Below are positions 1 through 6,090 of a stretch of 7,675 bases of DNA, one piece after another. The DNA is from an uncultured Pseudomonadota bacterium (lineage in GTDB: Bacteria > Pseudomonadota > Gammaproteobacteria > Steroidobacterales > Steroidobacteraceae). The DNA lies in the NCBI GenBank assembly GCA_903890265.1, contig CAITAM010000484.1, positions 1 to 7,675 on the forward strand. The letters run 5' to 3'. The notes under the pieces are model-generated. The model worked only from the letters and a program-made list of their open reading frames with translations. It searched no databases and was not told the origin of the DNA. How positions within the stretch are numbered: position 1 is the stretch's first letter; the number at the start of each line of letters is the position of its first letter. The position numbers and the translations under genes were made by a program.

Positions 1-437
1 CGGGTGTGGATCTCGATGTCGGTCGCCTGACCCTGGAACCCGCCGAGCGGCTGGTGGATCATGACGCGCGAATGCGGCAGGCAGTAGCGCTTGCCCTTGG
101 TGCCGCCAGCGAGCAGCACGGCCCCCATCGACGCCGCCTGACCAACGCAGATCGTGCTGACGTTCGGCTTGATGAACTGCATGGTGTCGTAGATCGCGAG
201 CCCCGAGGTCACGATGCCACCCGGCGAATTGATGTAGAGCGCGACGTCCTTGTCCGGGTTCTCCGACTCGAGGAACAGCAGCTGGGCGACCACGAGATTC
301 GCCATGTGGTCCTCAATGGGTCCCACGATGAAGATCACCCGCTCCTTCAGCAGCCGGGAGTAAATGTCGTAGGCGCGCTCACCGCGGGCCGTCTGCTCGA
401 CGACCATCGGGACGAGGTTCAGTGCTTTTTCGATCAT
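1..437 (-). CDS. clpP: ATP-dependent Clp protease proteolytic subunit ClpP (5' part; runs off the left edge)
   Basis: This encodes the serine-protease subunit of the cytosolic Clp protease, a double heptameric ring that degrades substrates fed by ClpX or ClpA. The visible 145 residues begin MIEKALNLVPMVVEQT and are collinear with gammaproteobacterial ClpP. The nucleophile serine is Ser103 in GQAASMGA, the catalytic histidine is His128 in MIHQP, and the conserved QGQATDIEIH segment follows. The catalytic Asp and the C-terminal handle region lie beyond the window. The ATG at 437-435 is supported by a GGAG at 450-447 with a 9-base spacer. The N-terminus is short, with only a few residues before the LVPMVVEQT region, so any propeptide is shorter than in E. 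coli. It lies 40 bases after tig in the same direction and is probably co-transcribed with it. clpX would be expected next, outside the window. Identity is very secure. Confidence 0.97.
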   Translation of the reverse strand, partial: MIEKALNLVPMVVEQTARGERAYDIYSRLLKERVIFIVGPIEDHMANLVVAQLLFLESENPDKDVALYINSPGGIVTSGLAIYDTMQFIKPNVSTICVGQAASMGAVLLAGGTKGKRYCLPHSRVMIHQPLGGFQGQATDIEIHT

Positions 438-462
438 GGCAGTCTGCTCCGATTAACCGACT

Positions 463-477
463 CGCACGGGCCGTGCG
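463..477 (-). other. Small GC-rich hairpin between tig and clpP
   Basis: The perfect inverted repeat CGCACGG-g-CCGTGCG starts directly after the tig stop codon. Sterically it would form a 5-bp CGCAC/GTGCG stem with a 5-base loop. No T-run follows on the minus strand, so it is not a normal intrinsic terminator. It could be an mRNA processing or stability element that partly uncouples tig from clpP. The structure is seen; the role is inferred. Confidence 0.35.
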
Positions 478-1779
478 TCAGGCTCCGAAATTCATTATTT
501 CCTTGAACGTCGCCGGCTTGCTCTCGATGGCAGCAACCGCGAGCAGCCGGTCCACAACCTGCTCCTCGATGGCCGCCGAGCGCACCTGGTTCATGAGCTG
601 CGGGTTGTCGCGGATCTGCCGCGCGGCGTTGTCGGGGTCCGGGAAGCCGAGCGCCGCCGCCTCGATCTGCTCCTCGACCTTGACCGGATCGGGCGCAAGA
701 CCCTCGGTGCGCGCGATTTCGCCGATCAGGAACGACAACACGACGCGCCGGCGCGCCGTGGCCTCGAACGGGTCACGCGGCGGCGCCTGGGTGAGCTGCT
801 CCGGGCTGACGCCCATCCGCCGCAGCCAGTCCGCCTGCAGCTGCTGGATCTGCTCCTCAAGCGCACCCTGCGGGACCTCGACGGGATTGGCCGCGATGAG
901 CGCGTCAAAGAGCTCCGTCTTCATCCGCGCCCGCACCGTGTTCGCGAGCTCGCGGCGCATGTTGTCCTCAACTTCGCGCCGCAGCGTCTCGACACCGCCC
1001 TCGGTCACGCCGAAGGCGAGGCAGAAGTCGTCGTTGATCTCGGGCAGCACTTCCTCGGCAACGTCATGCGCTGTGACCGTGAACTCGGCCGTCCGGCCGG
1101 CCAGTGACGGCTGACCGTAGTCGACCGGGAACGACACCGGGAAGGTCCGCGTCTCGCCGGCGGTGACGCCGTCGAGGCCCTTCTCGAAGTCCGGCAGCAT
1201 GCGGCCGGCGCCAAGCACGATCTCCGCGCCCGTTGCCGATCCACCGTCGAAGGCAACGCCATCCAGCTTGCCCTCAAAATCGACCCGGACCTGGTCGCTC
1301 GCCTTGGCGGCACGACTGACGGAGCGGTAGGTCACGCGCTGACGGCGGAGATTCTCGAGCATCGCGTCCACGTCGGCGGGCGTCACCTCGGCCTCGAGGC
1401 GGGTGAGCCTGAGTGCGCTCAGCGGTGCGATGCTGACGGTCGGGTAGACCTCGAACACGGCCGAATAACGCAGCTCTTCGCCAGACGGCGCGGTCAGCGT
1501 CTGGATGCGCGGTCCACCGACCGGGGAGAGGTTCTCGCGGCTGATCGCCTCGCTGAAACTCGTGCGCACGAGCTCGTTCACGACCTCGTCGCGCAACTGG
1601 GCACCGAACTGCTGCTCGATCACCTTGACCGGTATCTTGCCCGGACGGAACCCCTTGAGGCGGGCGGTCCGGCTGAACTGAGTCAGGCGATCCTTGAACA
1701 TCTGCTCGACCCGCTCGGCCGGCAGTGCCACGTCCACGCGACGCTCCAGCGCGCCGGTTGCTTCGACGGTTACCCTCAT
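478..1779 (-). CDS. tig: Trigger factor (ribosome-associated chaperone, peptidyl-prolyl isomerase)
   Basis: Trigger factor binds the ribosome near the exit tunnel and shields and folds nascent chains. The 433-residue product matches the usual length (about 432). Residues 1-112 form the ribosome-binding domain, with the signature GFRPGKIP at 43-50. Residues about 156-240 are the FKBP-type isomerase domain (SDQVRVDFEG, then LPDFEKGL). Residues about 250-433 are the helical C-terminal chaperone arms. The open frame extends upstream to 2142, but that extension crosses the tRNA gene and has no family similarity. The ATG at 1779-1777 starts MRVTVEATG, collinear with known trigger factors, and has AGAGGA at 1796-1791 upstream. 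The TGA at 480-478 is followed 40 bases later by clpP. No clear promoter is visible in the 149-base leader, so tig may have a weak promoter there or be read through from the tRNA-Leu unit. Confidence 0.97.
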   Translation of the reverse strand: MRVTVEATGALERRVDVALPAERVEQMFKDRLTQFSRTARLKGFRPGKIPVKVIEQQFGAQLRDEVVNELVRTSFSEAISRENLSPVGGPRIQTLTAPSGEELRYSAVFEVYPTVSIAPLSALRLTRLEAEVTPADVDAMLENLRRQRVTYRSVSRAAKASDQVRVDFEGKLDGVAFDGGSATGAEIVLGAGRMLPDFEKGLDGVTAGETRTFPVSFPVDYGQPSLAGRTAEFTVTAHDVAEEVLPEINDDFCLAFGVTEGGVETLRREVEDNMRRELANTVRARMKTELFDALIAANPVEVPQGALEEQIQQLQADWLRRMGVSPEQLTQAPPRDPFEATARRRVVLSFLIGEIARTEGLAPDPVKVEEQIEAAALGFPDPDNAARQIRDNPQLMNQVRSAAIEEQVVDRLLAVAAIESKPATFKEIMNFGA

Positions 1780-1799
1780 CTGCGCTTCAATCCTCTGCG

Positions 1800-1814
1800 G
1801 GGCCGTTTCGGCCC
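1800..1814 (-). other. Stable stem-loop in the tig leader
   Basis: On the minus strand GGGCCG-AAA-CGGCCC forms a perfect 6-bp all-GC stem with an AAA triloop. It lies three bases upstream of the putative tig ribosome-binding site AGAGGA (1796-1791). There is no T-run after it, so it is unlikely to terminate the upstream tRNA transcript. It could affect translation initiation or mark a processing point. The structure is seen; the function is not known. Confidence 0.4.
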
Positions 1815-1820
1815 GTACTA

Positions 1821-1833
1821 CTGATCTGATCAG
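1821..1833. repeat. 13-bp palindrome in the tRNA-tig intergenic region
   Basis: CTGATC-T-GATCAG is a perfect 6+6 inverted repeat about a single central base. It is one of the few AT-containing patches in a GC-rich spacer, about 42 bases upstream of the tig start. It could be a regulator-binding site or part of the tig promoter. I recognise no specific regulator for it. Confidence 0.3.
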
Positions 1834-1928
1834 CCCACTTCGATCCGGCACCGGCGTGCCCGCCGCACCCGAACGGCGCCGCACCGCGGCCGGTCGGGCC
1901 CCGTACGACGGCGCTGGTACGACGGGTC

Positions 1929-2015
1929 TGGTGCGAAAGGAGAGACTCGAACTCTCACGGGGGTGAGCCCGCTGGGACCTAAACCCAGTGCGTCTACCAG
2001 TTCCGCCACTTTCGC
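1929..2015 (-). tRNA. tRNA-Leu (anticodon UAG)
   Basis: This 87-base class II tRNA includes an encoded 3' CCA. The acceptor stem pairs GCGAAAG (2015-2009) with CTTTCGC, followed by discriminator A and CCA (1931-1929). The anticodon stem CTGGG/CCCAG encloses the loop TTTAGGT, giving anticodon UAG at 1981-1979, which reads CUA and other CUN leucine codons. A long variable arm (CGGG...CCCG) is typical of tRNA-Leu. The T arm is GAGAG/CTCTC with loop TTCGAGT. The D arm carries the expected AACTGGTAGAC. All arms pair well. It lies 149 bases upstream of tig and has its own promoter. Confidence 0.97.
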
Positions 2016-2050
2016 GCGGCGCAAACCCGTTACTCGGACCCGGGCCGCGC

Positions 2051-2056
2051 ATTATA
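2051..2056 (-). promoter_or_regulatory. -10 element of the tRNA-Leu promoter
   Basis: A perfect TATAAT reads on the minus strand at 2056-2051, with the tRNA 5' end at 2015. This implies a start near 2044 and a leader of roughly 29 bases. The bases just downstream, GCGCGGCCCGGG, form a GC-rich discriminator like that of stringently controlled stable-RNA promoters. No recognisable -35 hexamer sits at 16-18 bases spacing, where the DNA is GC-rich (CGCGCCCGC). The -10 match is clear; stringent control is an inference from known stable-RNA promoters. Confidence 0.65.
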
Positions 2057-2140
2057 GCCCGACTGGGAGCGGGCGCGGGGCTATCGCTACGGTCAGGCCA
2101 TGGACAGGCTACGGCCGGGCCGCGGCGCTGCCCGGGCGCC

Positions 2141-2191
2141 AAAAACGACGGGGCCGGCAGCCCGGGACGTCGCCCGGGTCCTGCCGGCCCC
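2141..2191 (-). terminator. Rho-independent terminator of pstS
   Basis: A long nested hairpin lies just after the pstS stop codon. The outer arms GGGGCCGGCAG (2191-2181) and CTGCCGGCCCC (2160-2150) are an 11-bp perfect match. Inner CCCGGG arms (2178-2173 and 2166-2161) enclose a six-base loop, with a two-base bulge on one side. On the minus strand it is followed by GTCGTTTTT ending at 2141. There is no T-run on the plus-strand side, so it serves pstS only and insulates the tRNA-tig region from pstS transcription. Confidence 0.9.
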
Positions 2192-2208
2192 GCCGACGGC
2201 CAGGACGG

Positions 2209-3237
2209 TTACTTCTTGGCGAGCGCCTTGGCCTGCGCCTTCTGCACCTCAAGCTCCTTTTTCGGCATCGGGATGAGGCCCTTGTCGACCAGGTACCCCT
2301 CCTGACCGGCCGCCTTGTCGCTGACGAATTCGCTGACGAACTCGGCGAGGCCCGGGATCAGGCCGACGTGCGCCTTCTTGACATAGATGAAGAGCGGCCG
2401 CGAGATCGGGTACTTGCCGTCCGCGATCGTCTCGAGCGATGCCGCCACGCCGTCCACGGTCGCGGCGCGGATCTTGTCACGGTTCTGCTCGAGGTAGGAG
2501 TAGGTGAACACCGCCATCGCGGTTGCGTTGCCCTTCAGCTTGCCCATGACGAGCGCGTAGTCCTCGGACACGTCGGTCCACACGCCGTCCTCGCGCACCT
2601 GGCCGCAGGTCTTCTTGCGGTCATCGGCGGGCAGCGCCTGGGCTTCCGGTGTCTTCTCGCAGGCCGGATCCATCACGAGCTCACGGAAGGCATCGCGGGT
2701 GCCGTGGTTCGGCGCCGGTCCGAAGATCGCGAGCGCGCGCTTCGGCAGCGACGGGTCGATATCGCTCCAGTTCTTGTACGGGTTGGCTACCCACTTGCCA
2801 CCGACCGGCACCGTCTTTGCCACCGCGCGCCAGATCTGCTCGCGGGTGACGTTGAACGCCGCCTGCTTCGAGTCGCCGGCCAGAATGATGCCGTCGTAGC
2901 CGATACGGAACTCGGCAATGTCGGCGACGCCATTCTTCTTGCAGAGCTCACGCTCCGAATCGCTGATGGCGCGCGAGGCGTCGTTGATGTCGGGCGTCTC
3001 GGGACCCACGCCCGAGCAGAACAGCTTGAAGCCACCGCCCGTGCCGGTGGATTCGACCACCGGGGTCTTGAACTTCCCGCCCTTGCCGAGCGCTTCGGCC
3101 ACCGTGGTCGCGAACGGGTACACCGTCGACGATCCGGTCACCTGGACGTTGTCGCGGGCAACAGCCGCCGCGGCGGCGAGCGAGGCAAGCACGGTGGCTG
3201 ACAGCAACACGGCGGACCGGGTACGGGAATGGCGCAT
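2209..3237 (-). CDS. pstS: PstS-family periplasmic phosphate-binding protein
   Basis: This 342-residue exported binding protein captures inorganic phosphate in the periplasm for the Pst ABC importer. A Sec signal peptide covers residues 1-27, with a basic start, a hydrophobic Leu/Ala core and a likely cleavage at AVA-RD. There is no lipobox cysteine, so it should be soluble. Phosphate-site motifs follow in the family order: GSSTVYPF at 35-42, ESTGTGGGF at 62-70, DINDASRAI at 83-91, and HGTRDAF at 178-184. YPISRPLFIYVKK at 276-288 is also typical. Cysteines 74, 99, 193 and 211 could form disulfides. The C-terminus is a Lys/Ala-rich tail. The ATG at 3237-3235 precedes the signal peptide directly, although no strong Shine-Dalgarno is visible. 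No pstC, pstA, pstB or phoU adjoins it; a terminator follows at once. A candidate Pho box lies upstream. An alternative is a PstS-like protein for a related oxyanion or for adhesion or biofilm roles. Confidence 0.92.
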   Translation of the reverse strand: MRHSRTRSAVLLSATVLASLAAAAAVARDNVQVTGSSTVYPFATTVAEALGKGGKFKTPVVESTGTGGGFKLFCSGVGPETPDINDASRAISDSERELCKKNGVADIAEFRIGYDGIILAGDSKQAAFNVTREQIWRAVAKTVPVGGKWVANPYKNWSDIDPSLPKRALAIFGPAPNHGTRDAFRELVMDPACEKTPEAQALPADDRKKTCGQVREDGVWTDVSEDYALVMGKLKGNATAMAVFTYSYLEQNRDKIRAATVDGVAASLETIADGKYPISRPLFIYVKKAHVGLIPGLAEFVSEFVSDKAAGQEGYLVDKGLIPMPKKELEVQKAQAKALAKK

Positions 3238-3270
3238 GGGGGGTACTCGCAGGTGGGGAAAAGTGGCCCG

Positions 3271-3305
3271 ATGATAGGTGGTGGCGTATGACGATGCGGT
3301 GACAG
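3271..3305 (-). promoter_or_regulatory. Candidate PhoB-dependent promoter of pstS (Pho box plus -10)
   Basis: On the minus strand, CTGTCAC-CGCA-TCGTCAT (3305-3288) matches the two direct 7-base repeats (consensus CTGTCAT) with 4-base spacer that make a Pho box. The repeats match 6/7 and 5/7. Eleven bases further downstream is TATCAT (3276-3271), a 5/6 match to the -10 hexamer. In PhoB-activated promoters the Pho box replaces the -35 at just this distance. The implied start is near 3264, giving a leader of about 26 bases before the pstS ATG. The sequence and spacing are seen; regulation by PhoB is inferred from these and from the gene served. Confidence 0.65.
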
Positions 3306-3386
3306 TGCGGCGACCCGGCCGGGTTGACCGTACCGCCCCGTGGTCGGCTACCCTCTCTACCTCACGGTTTTCTAAGAGGTTACCGA

Positions 3387-3953
3387 ATGTCAGACGCCGG
3401 ACTGCACCACGCGGAGCACAACGCCAGCGATCCCTGGGGCCGCCGGGTGGGTGTGATGGTTGGTTTGCTCGGCATCGCCCTGGCGGTGGTCACCATTTCC
3501 TCGCACCGCGCCCACACCGCGGCCGTGGTGCGGCGCACCGAGGCGAACGACGAGTGGGCCTATTACCAGGCGAAGAAGATCCGCGAGCACACGAGCGAGG
3601 TCGCCGCGATGGTGACGGAAGCCGTCGGCACGGATGCGGCCCGAATCGCCCCGGCCCGCGAGCGCCTGGAGGCCATGGCAGGCAAGTACAAGAAGGACGC
3701 CGAGGAGATCAAGGGCCGCGCCGAGGAGCGGATCGCGGCCACCCACGAGGCGGAGCACCGGGCACTCGCCTTTGACCTTGGCGAGGGCTTCATTGAGCTC
3801 GGCCTGGTCGTGACGTCACTGTACTTTCTGGGCCGTGACCGGCTGTTCCCGATCGGCGGCGCGGTGGCGGCGGCGCTCGGCCTGGCGCTCGCCGCGATCG
3901 GCTTCGCGGGCGGGCCGCTGGCCGCCCGCCTCGCCGGGTTCTTCATCGACTGA
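3387..3953 (+). CDS. DUF4337-type small membrane protein
   Basis: The 188-residue product looks like the DUF4337 family, whose function is unknown. It has one N-terminal membrane segment (about residues 21-39) and then the family-like DEWAYYQAKKIREH stretch (55-68). A charged, Ala/Glu/Lys-rich region likely to be a helical coiled coil follows (about 60-128). Two more hydrophobic segments lie at about 133-148 and 154-174, separated by a short GRDRLFP turn. The frame is open back to a TTG at 3324. The ATG at 3387 is preferred because AAGAGG (3374-3379) lies 7 bases upstream, and the extra 21 residues look like translated leader. It is the only plus-strand gene. It is transcribed divergently from pstS and runs towards the end of the chemoreceptor gene. 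No conserved partner is evident. The family assignment is by recalled motif resemblance. Confidence 0.85.
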   Translation: MSDAGLHHAEHNASDPWGRRVGVMVGLLGIALAVVTISSHRAHTAAVVRRTEANDEWAYYQAKKIREHTSEVAAMVTEAVGTDAARIAPARERLEAMAGKYKKDAEEIKGRAEERIAATHEAEHRALAFDLGEGFIELGLVVTSLYFLGRDRLFPIGGAVAAALGLALAAIGFAGGPLAARLAGFFID

Positions 3954-3968
3954 CGCCGGCGTATCCGA

Positions 3969-3984
3969 AGCGGCCCCGGCCGCT
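3969..3984. other. Inverted repeat between convergent genes
   Basis: AGCGGCC-CC-GGCCGCT would fold as a 6-bp stem with a CCCG loop. It lies in the 57-base gap between the DUF4337 gene and the convergent chemoreceptor gene, where a shared terminator would be expected. Neither strand shows a T-run after the stem. It may be a weak or Rho-assisted bidirectional termination site, or only GC-rich chance pairing. Confidence 0.3.
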
Positions 3985-4010
3985 GCCGTCTTGCGCGTTC
4001 TCGCGCCGTC

Positions 4011-6050
4011 TCAGGCGGCCGAGGCCTGGCGGTGTGCGCTGCCCGCCAGACCCTGCGAATTCAGGCGGAAGGCGGCCACCGCCTGCACCAGGATCCGCGC
4101 CTGGTCGGCGAGCGACGCCGCCGCCGACGTTGCCTCCTCCACCAGGGCCGCGTTCTGCTGCGTGGTCTGGTCGATGTCGGCGACGGCCGTGTTGATGTGC
4201 TCGATACTGGCGGTCTGGGCGCGCGAGGCGTGCGAAATCTCGTTGATGATCGAGGAGACCCGCTCGACGGCCTCGACAATACCGGTCATCGTCTCGCCGG
4301 CCGTGTTGACCAGTTTTGATCCCTCGCGCACCTGCTCGACGGAGTGATTGATCAGGCTGCCGATTTCCTTGGCCGCACTCGCGCTGCGCTGCGCCAGGGT
4401 CCGTACCTCGCTCGCCACCACCGAGAAGCCGCGACCCTGCTCTCCGGCGCGGGCCGCCTCGACCGCGGCATTGAGCGCCAGAATGTTGGTCTGGAAGGCG
4501 ATGCCATCGATGACGCCGATGATGTCGTTGATCTTCGCCGACGAGGCGGTGATGCCGCTCATCGTATTCACCAGCCGGCTGACAATCTCCCCACCCTGCC
4601 GGGCAACCGTGAGCGCGCCATCGGCGTGCGCATTCGCGGCCTGGGCGCCCTCGGAATTCTTGCGCACGACGCCGGTGATGTCGGTAATCGAACTCACCGT
4701 TTCCTCGAGTCCCGCCGCCTGCTGCTCGGTGCGTTGCGAGAGGTGCTCGTTACCGCGGGCGATCTCGCGGGTCGCGGTCGCGATCGCGTCCGAGACCTGC
4801 TTGATCTTGCCGATCATCTCGGCCAGCGTCGCCGCCGTGCGGTTCGAGTAGTCCTTCACCTTGGCAAACGTGCCCTCGTAGTCGCGCTGGATGCGGGCGG
4901 TCAGGTCGCCGTTCGCGAACGATTCGAGCACGCGGGCGATGTCCTCGAGTCCGATCTGGCTCGTCTCCAGCAGCCGGTTGATGCCACTGGCGAGCTGCTG
5001 GTTGAAGTCGCCGGCATTGGCGGAAGCCTGGTTGGCGTCGATGCGCCGGCTGAAGTCGCCGCGGGTCGCCGCGGCGACCGCCGCGGCGACGTCGCGCTCG
5101 AGGGCGATCTCCGCCGTGCGGTCGGTCCACTCGACCACGAAGCCGACCCGCTGCCCGACCGGATCGCTGACCGGATCGACGGCCACCCGGAACGTGTGGC
5201 CGTCCATTTCGATGTCCTCGGCGAAGCGCCCCTGAAGCCCGTCGGTCAGTCCCGTCCGGCCCACGAGGTCGCTCAGCCGGCAGCCCTCGAGGCCGGCCGC
5301 GCCACCGGTGATGCCGCGCGCGCCGAGTGCGCGCTCGGTGGCGCCCAGCTGTCGGACCACCGCGCGATTGGCGAACACGATCGCGCCGGCGGCATCAGCC
5401 ACCAGCATGCCGACCGAGGCGTTGTCGAGCGCGTTGCGTAGCCTCAGCCCCTCCTCGGCCTTCACCCGGTCCGCCTCCACCTGTTTCTTGAGCCGGCGCT
5501 GGGCGATGCGCAGGAACGCGGTCGTGACGATGAACGTGACGACGAGCGCGACCATGACCGCCACCTGCTGGCGTCGCGCGGAGGCGACCGCGTCGGTGAC
5601 GACGGCCGCGTCCACCTTCGCCAGTGCCTCGTCGATGTCCCTGGTCTGCCGATCGGCCGCCTTGATCTGCTCACGCAGCGGCAGCACGGCGCTGATCGGC
5701 GCACCCTTGCCGAGCGCCGTCGCCAGTTCCCTGACCGCCTTCGGCGCGCCGCCGACGAGCGGGGACTCCCCCTGCGCGGCGAGCTTTTCCAGACCGTCCG
5801 CGGCGTGGCCGAGCGCCTCGGCGGCCGGCCCGGACAGGGTCCCGGTATCGACCGCGTCGGTCACGCCGTTCATGAAGGTCTTGTAGTCGTTACGGACCGC
5901 CTGGGCGGTCTCGTGCAGCGGTCGCGAGTGGCCCAGCGCCGTTGCGCGCCTTGAGTCGCCGACCATCTGGAACAGCAGCACGGCCACGACCGGCAGGACC
6001 ACGGCCGTGAACTGCAGGGCAACGATACGGTCAGAGTTGTTCGCTTTCAC
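4011..6050 (-). CDS. Transmembrane methyl-accepting chemotaxis protein with PAS and tandem HAMP-like domains
   Basis: This 679-residue chemoreceptor should control CheA through CheW at the inner membrane. Segments in order are TM1 (about 9-30), a mostly helical Ala-rich periplasmic domain (about 31-162), TM2 (about 163-181), a PAS domain (about 202-312, with LRNALDNASVGMLVADAAG and an ending EWTDRTAE), two HAMP-like segments (about 316-365 and 366-412, each with a GDF/GDL motif), and the MCP signalling domain (about 413-660). The hairpin tip is intact at 516-550 (FQTNILALNAAVEAARAGEQ then GRGF). Methylation-type sites occur around TEQQAAGLEET (441-451) and QNAALVEEA (632-640). The signalling domain appears to align with E. 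coli Tsr without gaps, pointing to the 36-heptad class. There is no NWETF-like CheR-tethering pentapeptide. The start is a GTG at 6050-6048 with GAGG six bases upstream. It is 40 bases after the binding-protein gene, so probably in one operon. The ligand is unknown. Confidence 0.93.
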   Translation of the reverse strand: MKANNSDRIVALQFTAVVLPVVAVLLFQMVGDSRRATALGHSRPLHETAQAVRNDYKTFMNGVTDAVDTGTLSGPAAEALGHAADGLEKLAAQGESPLVGGAPKAVRELATALGKGAPISAVLPLREQIKAADRQTRDIDEALAKVDAAVVTDAVASARRQQVAVMVALVVTFIVTTAFLRIAQRRLKKQVEADRVKAEEGLRLRNALDNASVGMLVADAAGAIVFANRAVVRQLGATERALGARGITGGAAGLEGCRLSDLVGRTGLTDGLQGRFAEDIEMDGHTFRVAVDPVSDPVGQRVGFVVEWTDRTAEIALERDVAAAVAAATRGDFSRRIDANQASANAGDFNQQLASGINRLLETSQIGLEDIARVLESFANGDLTARIQRDYEGTFAKVKDYSNRTAATLAEMIGKIKQVSDAIATATREIARGNEHLSQRTEQQAAGLEETVSSITDITGVVRKNSEGAQAANAHADGALTVARQGGEIVSRLVNTMSGITASSAKINDIIGVIDGIAFQTNILALNAAVEAARAGEQGRGFSVVASEVRTLAQRSASAAKEIGSLINHSVEQVREGSKLVNTAGETMTGIVEAVERVSSIINEISHASRAQTASIEHINTAVADIDQTTQQNAALVEEATSAAASLADQARILVQAVAAFRLNSQGLAGSAHRQASAA

Positions 6051-6090
6051 GGCGCGCCTCGCTGGCCGACTGCGTCAGGAATAAACACGA

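Noticed and set aside
6..506. Plus-strand open frame opposite clpP
   Set aside because: It is antisense to an unambiguous clpP and has no independent ribosome-binding site or recognisable product.
1800..1814. Intrinsic terminator for tRNA-Leu
   Set aside because: The hairpin is 114 bases beyond the tRNA end, lacks a T-run and abuts the tig ribosome-binding site.
1780..2142. 121-residue upstream extension of the tig reading frame
   Set aside because: It runs through the tRNA-Leu gene, its promoter region and the spacer, and has no resemblance to trigger factor, whose N-terminus matches from 1779.
1963..3201. 412-residue plus-strand open frame opposite pstS
   Set aside because: It is antisense to a clearly recognised pstS and crosses the tRNA, its promoter and the terminator. 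Long antisense frames are expected in GC-rich DNA, and the translation is Arg/His/Leu-rich with no recognisable motif.
3324..3354. Possible sigma-70 promoter for the DUF4337 gene (TTGACC at 3324-3329, TACCCT at 3349-3354)
   Set aside because: The -35 match is good, but the spacer is 19 bases and the -10 matches only 3 of 6 positions, so it is too weak to call.
3969..3984. Intrinsic terminator shared by the convergent genes
   Set aside because: The stem is present but no T-run follows on either strand, so it is listed only as an inverted repeat.
4344..5441. 365-residue plus-strand open frame opposite the chemoreceptor
   Set aside because: It is a shadow of the chemoreceptor reading frame, with no family resemblance and low-complexity composition.
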